From: a virus
Length of the DNA stretch: 46,594 nt
Virus record (IMG/VR): IMGVR_UViG_3300032242_002404
Span: 1 to 46,594 of that record
Reading direction: 5' to 3' (one strand)
In this document: piece after piece, positions 23,950-31,700 of the stretch
Numbering within the stretch: position 1 is the first letter of the stretch
Layout of the letters: every line of letters begins with the position of its first letter
Made by a program: the position numbers and the translations under genes
The notes under the pieces: model-generated
Told to the model about the DNA's origin: nothing
Databases searched by the model: none
What the model saw: only the letters and a program-made list of their open reading frames with translations

Positions 23950-24881
23950 ATATTATTTAATTTTGAAAGTACTAAGTCATCCCATCCAGTTTGTTTTGCT
24001 CCTTTGATAATTTTTGTTACTTGTTCAAATCCCATATCTGATGCATCTTTATCAGATGGTATAACATTTTTTACATTAATTCCATTGTTAATAAAGAACT
24101 CAGTATGTTTAGTTGAATCACCAACGGCATCAGAATCTAACATAATTGTTATATCCTTAACACCCTTTTCCATTATTTTATTTTTTAATTTACTCAATAA
24201 GAATTTACCCAATAAAGGTATTACATTTCTTTTTACTGAGAAAGAATCAAACACACCTTCTACTAATGTTATCGGTTCATTCCAATTTATTTGGTTTTCA
24301 AATACAATAACATCTCTACTAACAGGTGGGTTTTTATATTTCATTTTCTCATCATCATAATATGAACGAGCAACAAAATAATTCAACTCACCACTCTCAT
24401 CATAAGAAGGAATGATAACTCTACCACAATATAAACCATCTTCACAATATCCAATATTATATTTAATATAATCGGCTTCTTTAATACCTCTTTGTTTCAA
24501 ATAATGAACTGCTTTGGTATAGTGTGGGTTTATACCTTTTGGTTTAAAATATAATTGTTTGAATTCTTTTGGAAGTTGTAATTTTACAACATATTCCTCT
24601 TTTGCATCGTATTCAGGCTCATCACCATAAATATCTTTAATACGATTGAGGTCTCTTATATCTACATTGAGTTTGCGGAGAAGTGAACTTATACTTCTAC
24701 CTTTAGAGTCACAAACCCAACAATGCCATCTTTGAGTATCTAAGTTGACTTGTAGTTTCTTTTTTTGATGATGACAAAAAGGGCAGTGGTGAGCTTGTTC
24801 ATTTCCCTTTAAGGATGAACCCACTCCCAATGCCCCGTCTAGTATTGATATTACTAATAGTTTATTCTTTCCTGTCAACAT
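23946..24881 (-). CDS. DnaG-type phage DNA primase (zinc finger plus TOPRIM)
   Basis: Makes RNA primers for lagging-strand replication. From the ATG at 24881 (311 residues) the N-terminus has a primase zinc-binding domain with Cys33, Cys36, Cys54 and Cys57 (HHCPFCHH and HCWVC). The TOPRIM catalytic core has LVEGVFDSFS with Glu208 and MLDSDAVGDS with Asp249 and Asp251. There is no helicase domain, so the helicase must be a separate protein outside this window. A TTG codon at 24902 would extend the frame by seven codons but lies inside the -7 promoter element, which favours the ATG at 24881. It is the first gene of an operon continuing to the gp47-gp46 fusion. Confidence 0.9.
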   Translation of the reverse strand: MLTGKNKLLVISILDGALGVGSSLKGNEQAHHCPFCHHQKKKLQVNLDTQRWHCWVCDSKGRSISSLLRKLNVDIRDLNRIKDIYGDEPEYDAKEEYVVKLQLPKEFKQLYFKPKGINPHYTKAVHYLKQRGIKEADYIKYNIGYCEDGLYCGRVIIPSYDESGELNYFVARSYYDDEKMKYKNPPVSRDVIVFENQINWNEPITLVEGVFDSFSVKRNVIPLLGKFLLSKLKNKIMEKGVKDITIMLDSDAVGDSTKHTEFFINNGINVKNVIPSDKDASDMGFEQVTKIIKGAKQTGWDDLVLSKLNNI

Positions 24882-24899
24882 TCTACAATTTGGTTTATA

Positions 24900-24931
24900 C
24901 AAATATACGAAATATATCTGATATTACCAAA
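24900..24931 (-). promoter_or_regulatory. Bacteroidota-type promoter (TTTG-N20-TATATTTG) for the replication operon
   Basis: Minus-strand TTTG at 24931-24928 and TATATTTG at 24907-24900 with a 20-nt spacer ending in TTTCG, identical in layout to the promoter at 8365-8396. The -7 box ends 18 nt before the primase ATG at 24881. A near-identical AAATTTGGTA surrounds both -33 elements. Confidence 0.72.
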
Positions 24932-24933
24932 TT

Positions 24934-25134
24934 TTAGTAGTTTGAATTTTTAACGTCAGTAAGAAAATCTGCTAAAAATTGTAGTTTATTTGCTACAACT
25001 TCTCTAGGTTGGTTAGATGTAACCATTCCTTTTAAGTCTAAAATTGAAGCTGCTGCTATAAGGATAGCATCATCTTTGGAGTTAAAAATTGAGTCAGAAA
25101 CCCCATACTTCTTTGCGATTTGTTCAAGTGTCAT
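24934..25134 (-). CDS. Hypothetical 66-residue helical protein
   Basis: Predicted to be all helical. The first 20 residues (MTLEQIAKKYGVSDSIF) read like one helix-turn-helix unit, but there is no second convincing DNA-binding half and the rest is a hydrophobic helix pair. Function unknown. It follows the GIY-YIG gene by 11 bp and ends just before the replication promoter, so it probably belongs to the upstream transcript. Confidence 0.5.
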   Translation of the reverse strand: MTLEQIAKKYGVSDSIFNSKDDAILIAAASILDLKGMVTSNQPREVVANKLQFLADFLTDVKNSNY

Positions 25135-25145
25135 ATGTATTTGTT

Positions 25146-25553
25146 TTATATTATATCTTTACGGAAAAACTTTCCCATAAGGTTTTCGTTAATTGATTGT
25201 GTATCTGATAATACATCCAATTTAAATTGCCACCAAACTTCCCAATAAGTTAAAGATTTTTTAGAATAACAAAATTGAATAATTTCTCTACTAAATTCAT
25301 CTGCCTTTCCTTCTTTAACTTGTGCTTTAATCCAATCATTAGATGAATAGTATTTTTCCCAATCAGATGCTTTTTTTACTACTCTTTTACGAACTTTACC
25401 TTTAAGGGGTTTTAATCTACGAGTTTGTGTTAATGATTTTTTACCTATGTAATATTTTCCAGTTGGTGTATGTACTATCTTATAGACAAAACCAATAGCA
25501 CCTTCAGGGGTGCTTTCTTCCGTAACAATATTTCCATTAAATTTCCAACTCAT
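25146..25553 (-). CDS. GIY-YIG nuclease-fold protein
   Basis: A 135-residue stand-alone GIY-YIG domain. The two signature strands are visible as GFVYKI (21-26) and KYYIGKKSL (33-41), followed by a basic segment (RRLKPLKGKVRKRVVKK) and a WEKYYSSNDWI block. The first motif is GFVY where classical enzymes have GIY. A late glutamate in SLTYWEVWWQFKLDVL may be the metal ligand. Such small proteins in T4-like phages are either free-standing homing or repair endonucleases; without a flanking intron or a second DNA-binding domain, homing activity is unproven. It lies 3 bp after a small gene and could be co-translated with it. Confidence 0.75.
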   Translation of the reverse strand: MSWKFNGNIVTEESTPEGAIGFVYKIVHTPTGKYYIGKKSLTQTRRLKPLKGKVRKRVVKKASDWEKYYSSNDWIKAQVKEGKADEFSREIIQFCYSKKSLTYWEVWWQFKLDVLSDTQSINENLMGKFFRKDII

Positions 25554-25556
25554 TTT

Positions 25557-25754
25557 TTATTTTTTGACAGTAGAAGAATATGGAGTTTTAGGGTCATATC
25601 CACCAGTTAAATTTCCCAAAACACCATGTCTTGCTTTATCTATTGTTTTATCATCGGATTTTTTATCCTCAATGATAGTTTTGTCAGTTCCACTGGTGTT
25701 TGCTTTTCCTGTTGTAGGAATACTTTTTTTGTAAATATCTATGATGCTTGGCAT
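25557..25754 (-). CDS. Hypothetical 65-residue polar protein
   Basis: A low-complexity, Lys/Asp/Thr-rich protein with no predicted fold beyond a short N-terminal helix (SIIDIYKKSI). The C-terminus has GNLTGGYDPKTPYSSTVKK. No family is recognised. An ATATTTAT box lies 23 nt upstream of its ATG, so it opens a new unit that probably runs on through the GIY-YIG gene. It could be a minor structural peptide. Confidence 0.5.
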   Translation of the reverse strand: MPSIIDIYKKSIPTTGKANTSGTDKTIIEDKKSDDKTIDKARHGVLGNLTGGYDPKTPYSSTVKK

Positions 25755-25777
25755 GTTAAATTCTTTTTTACTTATTA

Positions 25778-25785
25778 ATAAATAT
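25778..25785 (-). promoter_or_regulatory. ATATTTAT box, putative phage late promoter element
   Basis: Minus-strand TTATATTTATTAAT, 23 nt upstream of the ATG at 25754, within the 45-bp gap downstream of the structural gene at 25800. Confidence 0.5.
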
Positions 25786-25799
25786 AACCAAAAATCTTT

Positions 25800-26735
25800 T
25801 TAAGTATCAAACCTAACAATAAAGTTTACAGGATAATCAGGTAAAGATTTTATTGGTGTTGGTAATTTTGCTATTGCAACCAATTCATTATCATCAGTAT
25901 ATAACCCAATTGTACTAATATATGGTGCTAAATAAGAACCAGTTGGGTCTACTGATGAACTATAAAAGTAATCATCAAAACTTCCAAATTTATTTTGATT
26001 TAAAGATGATGTATAAGGAAATGCACTTGTTTTAATATATTTTGCTCCGTTAATGTGGATATCTTGTTGATAAGTTTTTGTATAACTTGCATCATATGGG
26101 TCATTTAAAGTTGCCACATATGTACTTCCACCATCTTCATAAATTGCAGATGGATTGGTTGAAACATTAAATTCGTTTTCTGCTACACTTATGAATATTT
26201 CATTTTCATAAATTGTTTTTGTAGAACGATAATTTAATGTATAATTTAAAAGTGTTGAACCTGATGTTATATATTTTGTTAATACAACCAATCCTCTATC
26301 ATAAAATATATTACCAACTATTGCATTATCAGTATCAATTAAATTAGAATAACCATCATCAGTATAAGTGTCTAATCCATTTATTAAAGTTACTGAACCA
26401 ATTTTTATTCCTTCACCATAATAAGATTGAGGTAAAGCAAGTACTGCAATATCATCACCAATTACTCTTTCATCGGTTGAAGAATATGATTTTCTTTTAC
26501 CAACTTCAGTTAATAAAGATGCCGTTGCTGAATTTGTATAGAATTGAGATTTAATAGAGTTATAGATAATTCTTTTATAGAAACGTCCACTCATTTCATC
26601 AGTTGAAGCATCAAAATAAGTACCAGTTATATTTTTTCCAAATATAGGTAATATTTCGGTATTATCAACATACCATTCTTTGTAAACTTTGAAAGGACGA
26701 ATTGATATATCCGTCTTTGGAATTTCTTTAAACAT
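25800..26735 (-). CDS. Tail/baseplate structural protein sharing its C-terminal module with the 26813 product
   Basis: A 311-residue, beta-rich virion-type protein. Its C-terminal segment (EIFISVAENEFNVSTNPS, then ISTIGLYTDDNELVAIAKLPTP) is clearly homologous to that of the 406-residue neighbour (HYFVRATNREFNYSNNPT, then ITTVGLYTDANELVAVAKTSQP), while the N-terminal parts differ. This suggests a duplicated docking or assembly module. It is separated from the neighbour by a terminator and has its own ATATTTAT box 14 nt before the ATG. The specific T4 equivalent is not recognised. Confidence 0.65.
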   Translation of the reverse strand: MFKEIPKTDISIRPFKVYKEWYVDNTEILPIFGKNITGTYFDASTDEMSGRFYKRIIYNSIKSQFYTNSATASLLTEVGKRKSYSSTDERVIGDDIAVLALPQSYYGEGIKIGSVTLINGLDTYTDDGYSNLIDTDNAIVGNIFYDRGLVVLTKYITSGSTLLNYTLNYRSTKTIYENEIFISVAENEFNVSTNPSAIYEDGGSTYVATLNDPYDASYTKTYQQDIHINGAKYIKTSAFPYTSSLNQNKFGSFDDYFYSSSVDPTGSYLAPYISTIGLYTDDNELVAIAKLPTPIKSLPDYPVNFIVRFDT

Positions 26736-26749
26736 CTATTTTCTTTTCT

Positions 26750-26757
26750 ATAAATAT
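26750..26757 (-). promoter_or_regulatory. ATATTTAT box, putative phage late promoter element
   Basis: Minus-strand AAATATTTATAG, 14 nt upstream of the ATG at 26735 and immediately downstream of the terminator at 26767-26790. A terminator followed directly by this box is what a transcription-unit boundary should look like. Confidence 0.55.
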
Positions 26758-26766
26758 TTTAGAATG

Positions 26767-26790
26767 AAAAAACCCCCAATTAAGGGGGTT
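26767..26790 (-). terminator. Rho-independent terminator after the 26813 structural gene
   Basis: Minus strand: stem AACCCCC/GGGGGTT (7 bp, five G-C pairs), 6-nt loop TTAATT, followed by TTTTTT. It begins 23 nt after the stop codon at 26813. It is the strongest hairpin-plus-T-tract seen in the window. Confidence 0.88.
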
Positions 26791-26812
26791 CTTATATTTT
26801 TAATTATCAATA

Positions 26813-28033
26813 TTAGAATGATAATTTAACTTTAATTAATACTTCTTTATCAAATGATTTTGGTAAAGGTTGTGATGTTTTAGCTACTGCTACTAATTCA
26901 TTTGCATCAGTATATAAACCAACAGTTGTAATGTAAGTGTATGGGTCAGTATTGAAAGTTGTTTCCATAAATGTACCATCTGCATTTACATAAGTTGGGT
27001 TATTTGAGTAGTTGAACTCTCTATTTGTTGCTCTAACAAAGTAATGTTGTGTGTGAACATTTTCAGTTCTACGAGCTTCAAAGTTTGCACCATTAACTAA
27101 TGCTTGATATAAAAGTTTTTGATTATATTGTTCAGCTGCTGTTGATAATGAACCACTAACATTTGCAGATGCTCCACCATTTACTTTTACAGTACCTAAT
27201 GTTGAACCAATTGCTTTTGGATTCAATACTATAATACCTTTTGCTGGGAAGAATAAACCAAATCCTAATCCAGTTGTTGTATCAGTTGTTGCTTGTATTG
27301 TTGCTGCGTTTTGAGTTCCTAAATTCAATGAACCACTTACTACATTAAATACAGTACCTGTTTTACCTGCAGTATCACTAAATTTCTTACCACTATCATC
27401 AATGAAAGTGAATACACCATTTGAACCACTAAGAGTTAATGACCAGTTACCTGCATCCATAGACTCTCTATAACGATTTCTAGCAACATTAATTACATAG
27501 ATATCATTTGAGTCAGTTGTTCCACCTGCGTTATTTTGGAAAGGGAAATTAGTTATTCCTGCTTCTAATAATAAAGAACGATATTGGAAGTAAGTAGCTT
27601 TAGTTGCCATTACTGAATTATTATTCAAATCTAATGTCATAGAACCACTACCATTGATATGTCCATATGCTAATGCAAATTGAACTTCTGCTGAAGAATC
27701 AGCTTGTGGGTTTGTTTCATAAACATTCCAATAATATTCAGAATTTATATTTGATGTTGCTGTTCCTGCAGATGATGTATAAAATGCGTATAGTGAACCA
27801 CTATCTCCACTCCATAAACCAGTAGTTACTACTTCTACTTTTGCATTTACAGTATCATATGTACCGAATTGTTTGTATATACCAGTGGTAACTCCACCAG
27901 TTGAAGTTGCTATTTGTTGCGATGTTGGTAACACACTATTAAGAAGTGAAACCAATGCATTTGTATCAACTTGTCCAGAATTAGCTAATGCTGAAATCTG
28001 CGATGTTATATTTGGGTCTGTTATTAATGCCAT
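26813..28033 (-). CDS. Tail/baseplate structural protein with module shared with the 25800 product
   Basis: A 406-residue virion-type protein with a beta-rich body, Ser/Thr/Gly/Asn-rich loops and repeated short segments such as GSLNLGTQN and SGSLSTAAEQYNQKLLYQALVNG. Its last 90 residues are homologous to the end of the 25800 product (GLYTDANELVAVAK). The N-terminus (MALITDPNITSQISALANSGQV) is helical. A conserved, strongly terminated transcription unit suggests an abundant structural protein, but the exact T4 counterpart is not recognised. It follows the 28046 gene by 12 bp. Confidence 0.65.
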   Translation of the reverse strand: MALITDPNITSQISALANSGQVDTNALVSLLNSVLPTSQQIATSTGGVTTGIYKQFGTYDTVNAKVEVVTTGLWSGDSGSLYAFYTSSAGTATSNINSEYYWNVYETNPQADSSAEVQFALAYGHINGSGSMTLDLNNNSVMATKATYFQYRSLLLEAGITNFPFQNNAGGTTDSNDIYVINVARNRYRESMDAGNWSLTLSGSNGVFTFIDDSGKKFSDTAGKTGTVFNVVSGSLNLGTQNAATIQATTDTTTGLGFGLFFPAKGIIVLNPKAIGSTLGTVKVNGGASANVSGSLSTAAEQYNQKLLYQALVNGANFEARRTENVHTQHYFVRATNREFNYSNNPTYVNADGTFMETTFNTDPYTYITTVGLYTDANELVAVAKTSQPLPKSFDKEVLIKVKLSF

Positions 28034-28045
28034 TGTCTATTCCTT

Positions 28046-28672
28046 TTATGCTATTTTGTATGTTACTGTTACTGGTATAGTTTGAGAACCACCTGTTTCG
28101 TTACCATATACAGTTATTGTTGTTGCAACACTTGTAGTTAGGTTTGGATTAGGAGTAAATCTAAATTCTAAACCACTTACAACTTGCGCTGTTGTTTGAA
28201 CTTCTTGTCCTAAGAACACAGGAACTGAACCCGCTGCTGTTGAACCTTTTGTTACAGTTAATGTACCTGCTCTTTGGTCAGTTAATACTACTGTGTAACC
28301 AGCTGAACTATTTCCAGCAGGAGATGTAGTTGGAGTAATACCAACACCACCATCACTTTGGTAAACACTAATAGTTGTAATACCCAATGATACAACAGGA
28401 ATCTTAACAGTACCTTTAGGAAGAGTTACCAATTTATATCTCAATACTTGAGTTTCATCTGGATTTGCTTCCGTTACAGGAATTGATAATATTGCTGCAT
28501 CATAGAATGCCGAACCCTTTGGATGAGCTGGTTCGTATAAATTGTAATCAATTTCATCATCACCAAGCGCAAATTTGGTAATGTTTAAAGATTGACCCGA
28601 TGCTAACTTTTGTCTACCTTTTTTAGTAAGGATAGCATCAACGGTGATTTCTGCGTTATCTAAATATGCCAT
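28046..28672 (-). CDS. Tail structural protein (tail-collar or baseplate type)
   Basis: A 208-residue protein. Its N-terminus (AILTKKGRQKLASGQSLNITKFALGDDEIDYNLYEP) is a pattern recalled from tail-associated proteins of other environmental T4-like phages. The remainder is an Ig-like beta domain rich in Val/Thr/Gly (TISVYQSDGG, ITVYGNETGG). No catalytic motif is visible. An ATATTTAT box lies 29 nt upstream of its ATG, and it is followed by the 406-residue structural gene, so the two probably form one late unit ending at the terminator at 26767-26790. Confidence 0.65.
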   Translation of the reverse strand: MAYLDNAEITVDAILTKKGRQKLASGQSLNITKFALGDDEIDYNLYEPAHPKGSAFYDAAILSIPVTEANPDETQVLRYKLVTLPKGTVKIPVVSLGITTISVYQSDGGVGITPTTSPAGNSSAGYTVVLTDQRAGTLTVTKGSTAAGSVPVFLGQEVQTTAQVVSGLEFRFTPNPNLTTSVATTITVYGNETGGSQTIPVTVTYKIA

Positions 28673-28701
28673 TTTAAAAAATATTTTTTATTTCTACTTC
28701 T

Positions 28702-28709
28702 ATAAATAT
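28702..28709 (-). promoter_or_regulatory. ATATTTAT box, putative phage late promoter element
   Basis: Minus-strand TTATATTTATAGA, 29 nt upstream of the ATG at 28672, in the 55-bp gap between two structural genes. Confidence 0.5.
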
Positions 28710-28727
28710 AACTAATTTGTAAATTCA

Positions 28728-31700
28728 TTAATCAACTTCAAGAATTGGTTCACCACTACCTCTACCAGTGTTAGCCACTTTAAGAATATTAGGATTAGTT
28801 GTAAATGTTTGAACAGCAGCTAATCCATCAGGTGTACTACCCGATGTTTGTGTTGAACCTTTATAGAAAGACCTTTGAAGTCCTAATGAATTATTATTTG
28901 TAAACTTATAGTGTGTTGGTAAGTAACCATCAATAGCTGTTACACTTAAAGTAGTTCCACCAACTGATACACTTCCACTAAATGGTAATTCAGTTATTTT
29001 ATTTTTAGTAAAAGTATTTGTTATGTATTCGTATTTAACCAAACTTGCGGATGCTGAACCTGTTAATGGGTATCCTGCAGTTTGTGTTTTAATTTTTTTA
29101 GTATATTGTTCGTTTACAACAAATGCACTTACTCTACTTTGAGTTGTATTACCAAATATATCTATTGAAGTAAGAATTGAATTTCCTTTTACTGCATATA
29201 AACCATATCCTGCATTTGCTAATGAATTAGGGTCCATTCCAACAACTGTATGTTGAATTGAATCCACTTCTGCTTGTATTGAACTACCCGATGGTGCGGT
29301 TATAGATGCTTCGTAGAATGGTGCTGTTGCTTCTAATAAAGCACTTGCACTATAATCTATTTTTCCATCATAATATGCAATTCCGGCAACCAATACTGCA
29401 CTTCCACTATTTTCAATTTTTGCATCATAATCAGGAACTTCAGATGTAAATGTTACAACAGTTGTTCCATCAAAATCTGCTTCAGCTCCTATGTTTTCTG
29501 AAAATATTTCAGTTGTATCGGTTACATTAATATCTGCTTCTCTTCCATCATTTTCTGCAGTAGGTTTATTCCAACGAGTTTTACTTCTTTCTAATAAATG
29601 CGGTTCAATTAATAAACCTTTAGAAACTTTTGCTCTAGCCGGTGCTACATCATGCAACACATCAAATAAAGATTTGTCAATATATCTTACTAATTGAATA
29701 TATTCATTTATGTTTCTATTCAATCTTTCAAAATAGTATGTTCTTAATTCTTTTAATCCCGCATAATCATAATTGTAATCATCTTCCGGGTCTCCAATAT
29801 AATCATCGATATTAAAATCACCAAATGATTTAATAATATCCATGTTTAATTCTTTTGTAGGAGATAAAAATATACCCAAACGATTTGAATCTATTGGTGC
29901 TCTATCAAATGATTTAACAGTTGCTCTTTTCTTATATGAAAGGTCATCAACTAAAAATTGGTCTTCAAATCTTATTTTATTTGAAAAACTATGACCCATT
30001 GAAGAAATATTTGCAGTTACAGTTCTATCATATGGAATGTATTGATATGGATATGTTGATGATGAATAAAAATATTGAGCTGTTGCATAATTTTCACCAT
30101 ATGCTTCACTAATTGAAACATTCTTTATTTGATTATCTCTTGTTCTATCTTTTGGATATTCAAAATCTAAACGGAATATTAAATCCGTAGATGATGCCGT
30201 ATATGAATTACCATTAATAGAATTTGGATGTAAAGTATGATTATCAAACTTAGATTTTTCTAAAGGAACAATCCACAAACGGAATTCATCAACTTGACCT
30301 GAAAATTCTTCACCACCCAATAATAATGCCGAACCTGTTTCGAATTTACTACTACTATATGTCAATGACATACTAACTGAAGTAATAATTCTATGTCCAT
30401 TGGATGTTCCTAAAAATACTTCATACTTTGATAATGAATTTCCCAAATCATGCTGATTAACAACTACATTTGAAAAATACTCAGTAGAAAGTGGAAAATC
30501 ATAACTTGATGAAACAATATCAGGACCATAAGAATATATTACATCAATATAATCCAATGGTGGTGTGAAATATGGTGATGTTGTACCATCAGCTGCGAAT
30601 CCAAAATTAAGAGTTGCGAATGAACCTGTTGTTTGTGTAAAGTTCAATGAGAATTGACTTCCAGATAATAAAGTAAAATTATTTACATTATCAGGTTTAA
30701 AATTTATTTCAATTGATTGTGGATAATTTATGGATGCAGTGTGCCATGGAATATTTACCGATGCATTATTTTTTAAATACAATGCAGATGTTCTATCATC
30801 AAATGTAAATTGAGAAACACCACCAACCGTTGGGTCTTGTGGGCCACCAAATTCCATTATTGTTAAAAGAGATTGAGGAACACCATAACAAGCCATAATA
30901 GCTTTCATAGCTCTTCCAGTTCCTTTATGCTTTAACAAATATGGTAAGTTATTTAACATTCTTCTCCATACTTCGTTATTTGCATCTTTTAAAGACATTC
31001 CGTATTTTTGAGTACCATCTTGATTTTGTCCAAATGCATACTCCCAAAGAAAATGAGAATCAAATGCTTTTTTACCTTGCCATCCCATTGATTCTAACAT
31101 ATGATAAATCATATCATCTATGATACCATTAACCTTTTTATTCTCTGCTATTTTATTTTGTGTGAAAGCATTTATATAACACCATATGTTATCAAAATGC
31201 TGTCCAATCATATTTAAAAAAGTTACAAAATTTTCATTATCATAATCTTCTGATATAAACTCAGGAATATTGTTTGATAATAAATTTGGATTGAATCTAT
31301 CGTAATTATTTGCTTCACTTACCAATGCCTCATACCATGCAATTGAAATTGGATTGGATGTTGGATATAAAGTTCCATCATTTTGTTTTGGGTATGCTAA
31401 ATCATTTGTTGATGTATATAAGAAATTTTCAAACCCATCAAATCCATTTACTATTTTGTTGATATTATCAAATGCAGATATTGCGTTATTTGAAGTAACA
31501 CTACCCATTGTATTTGTTACCAAAGAACTATATCTTGATTTATAGTTTTCAATTAATTGAAGTTTGTAATAAAAGTTATTTGCTCTTTCTTCAACAGAAC
31601 CAAAATTAGAAAAGTTTTCAAAAGTATATTGAGAACCACTTACATATTGTATTTGTAATTTACTAATATCAATTCCTAAACTATCAGTATATTTGTATAA

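Noticed and set aside
24882-24902. Upstream TTG start for the primase
   Set aside because: It lies within the -7 promoter element, so it would not be in the mRNA.
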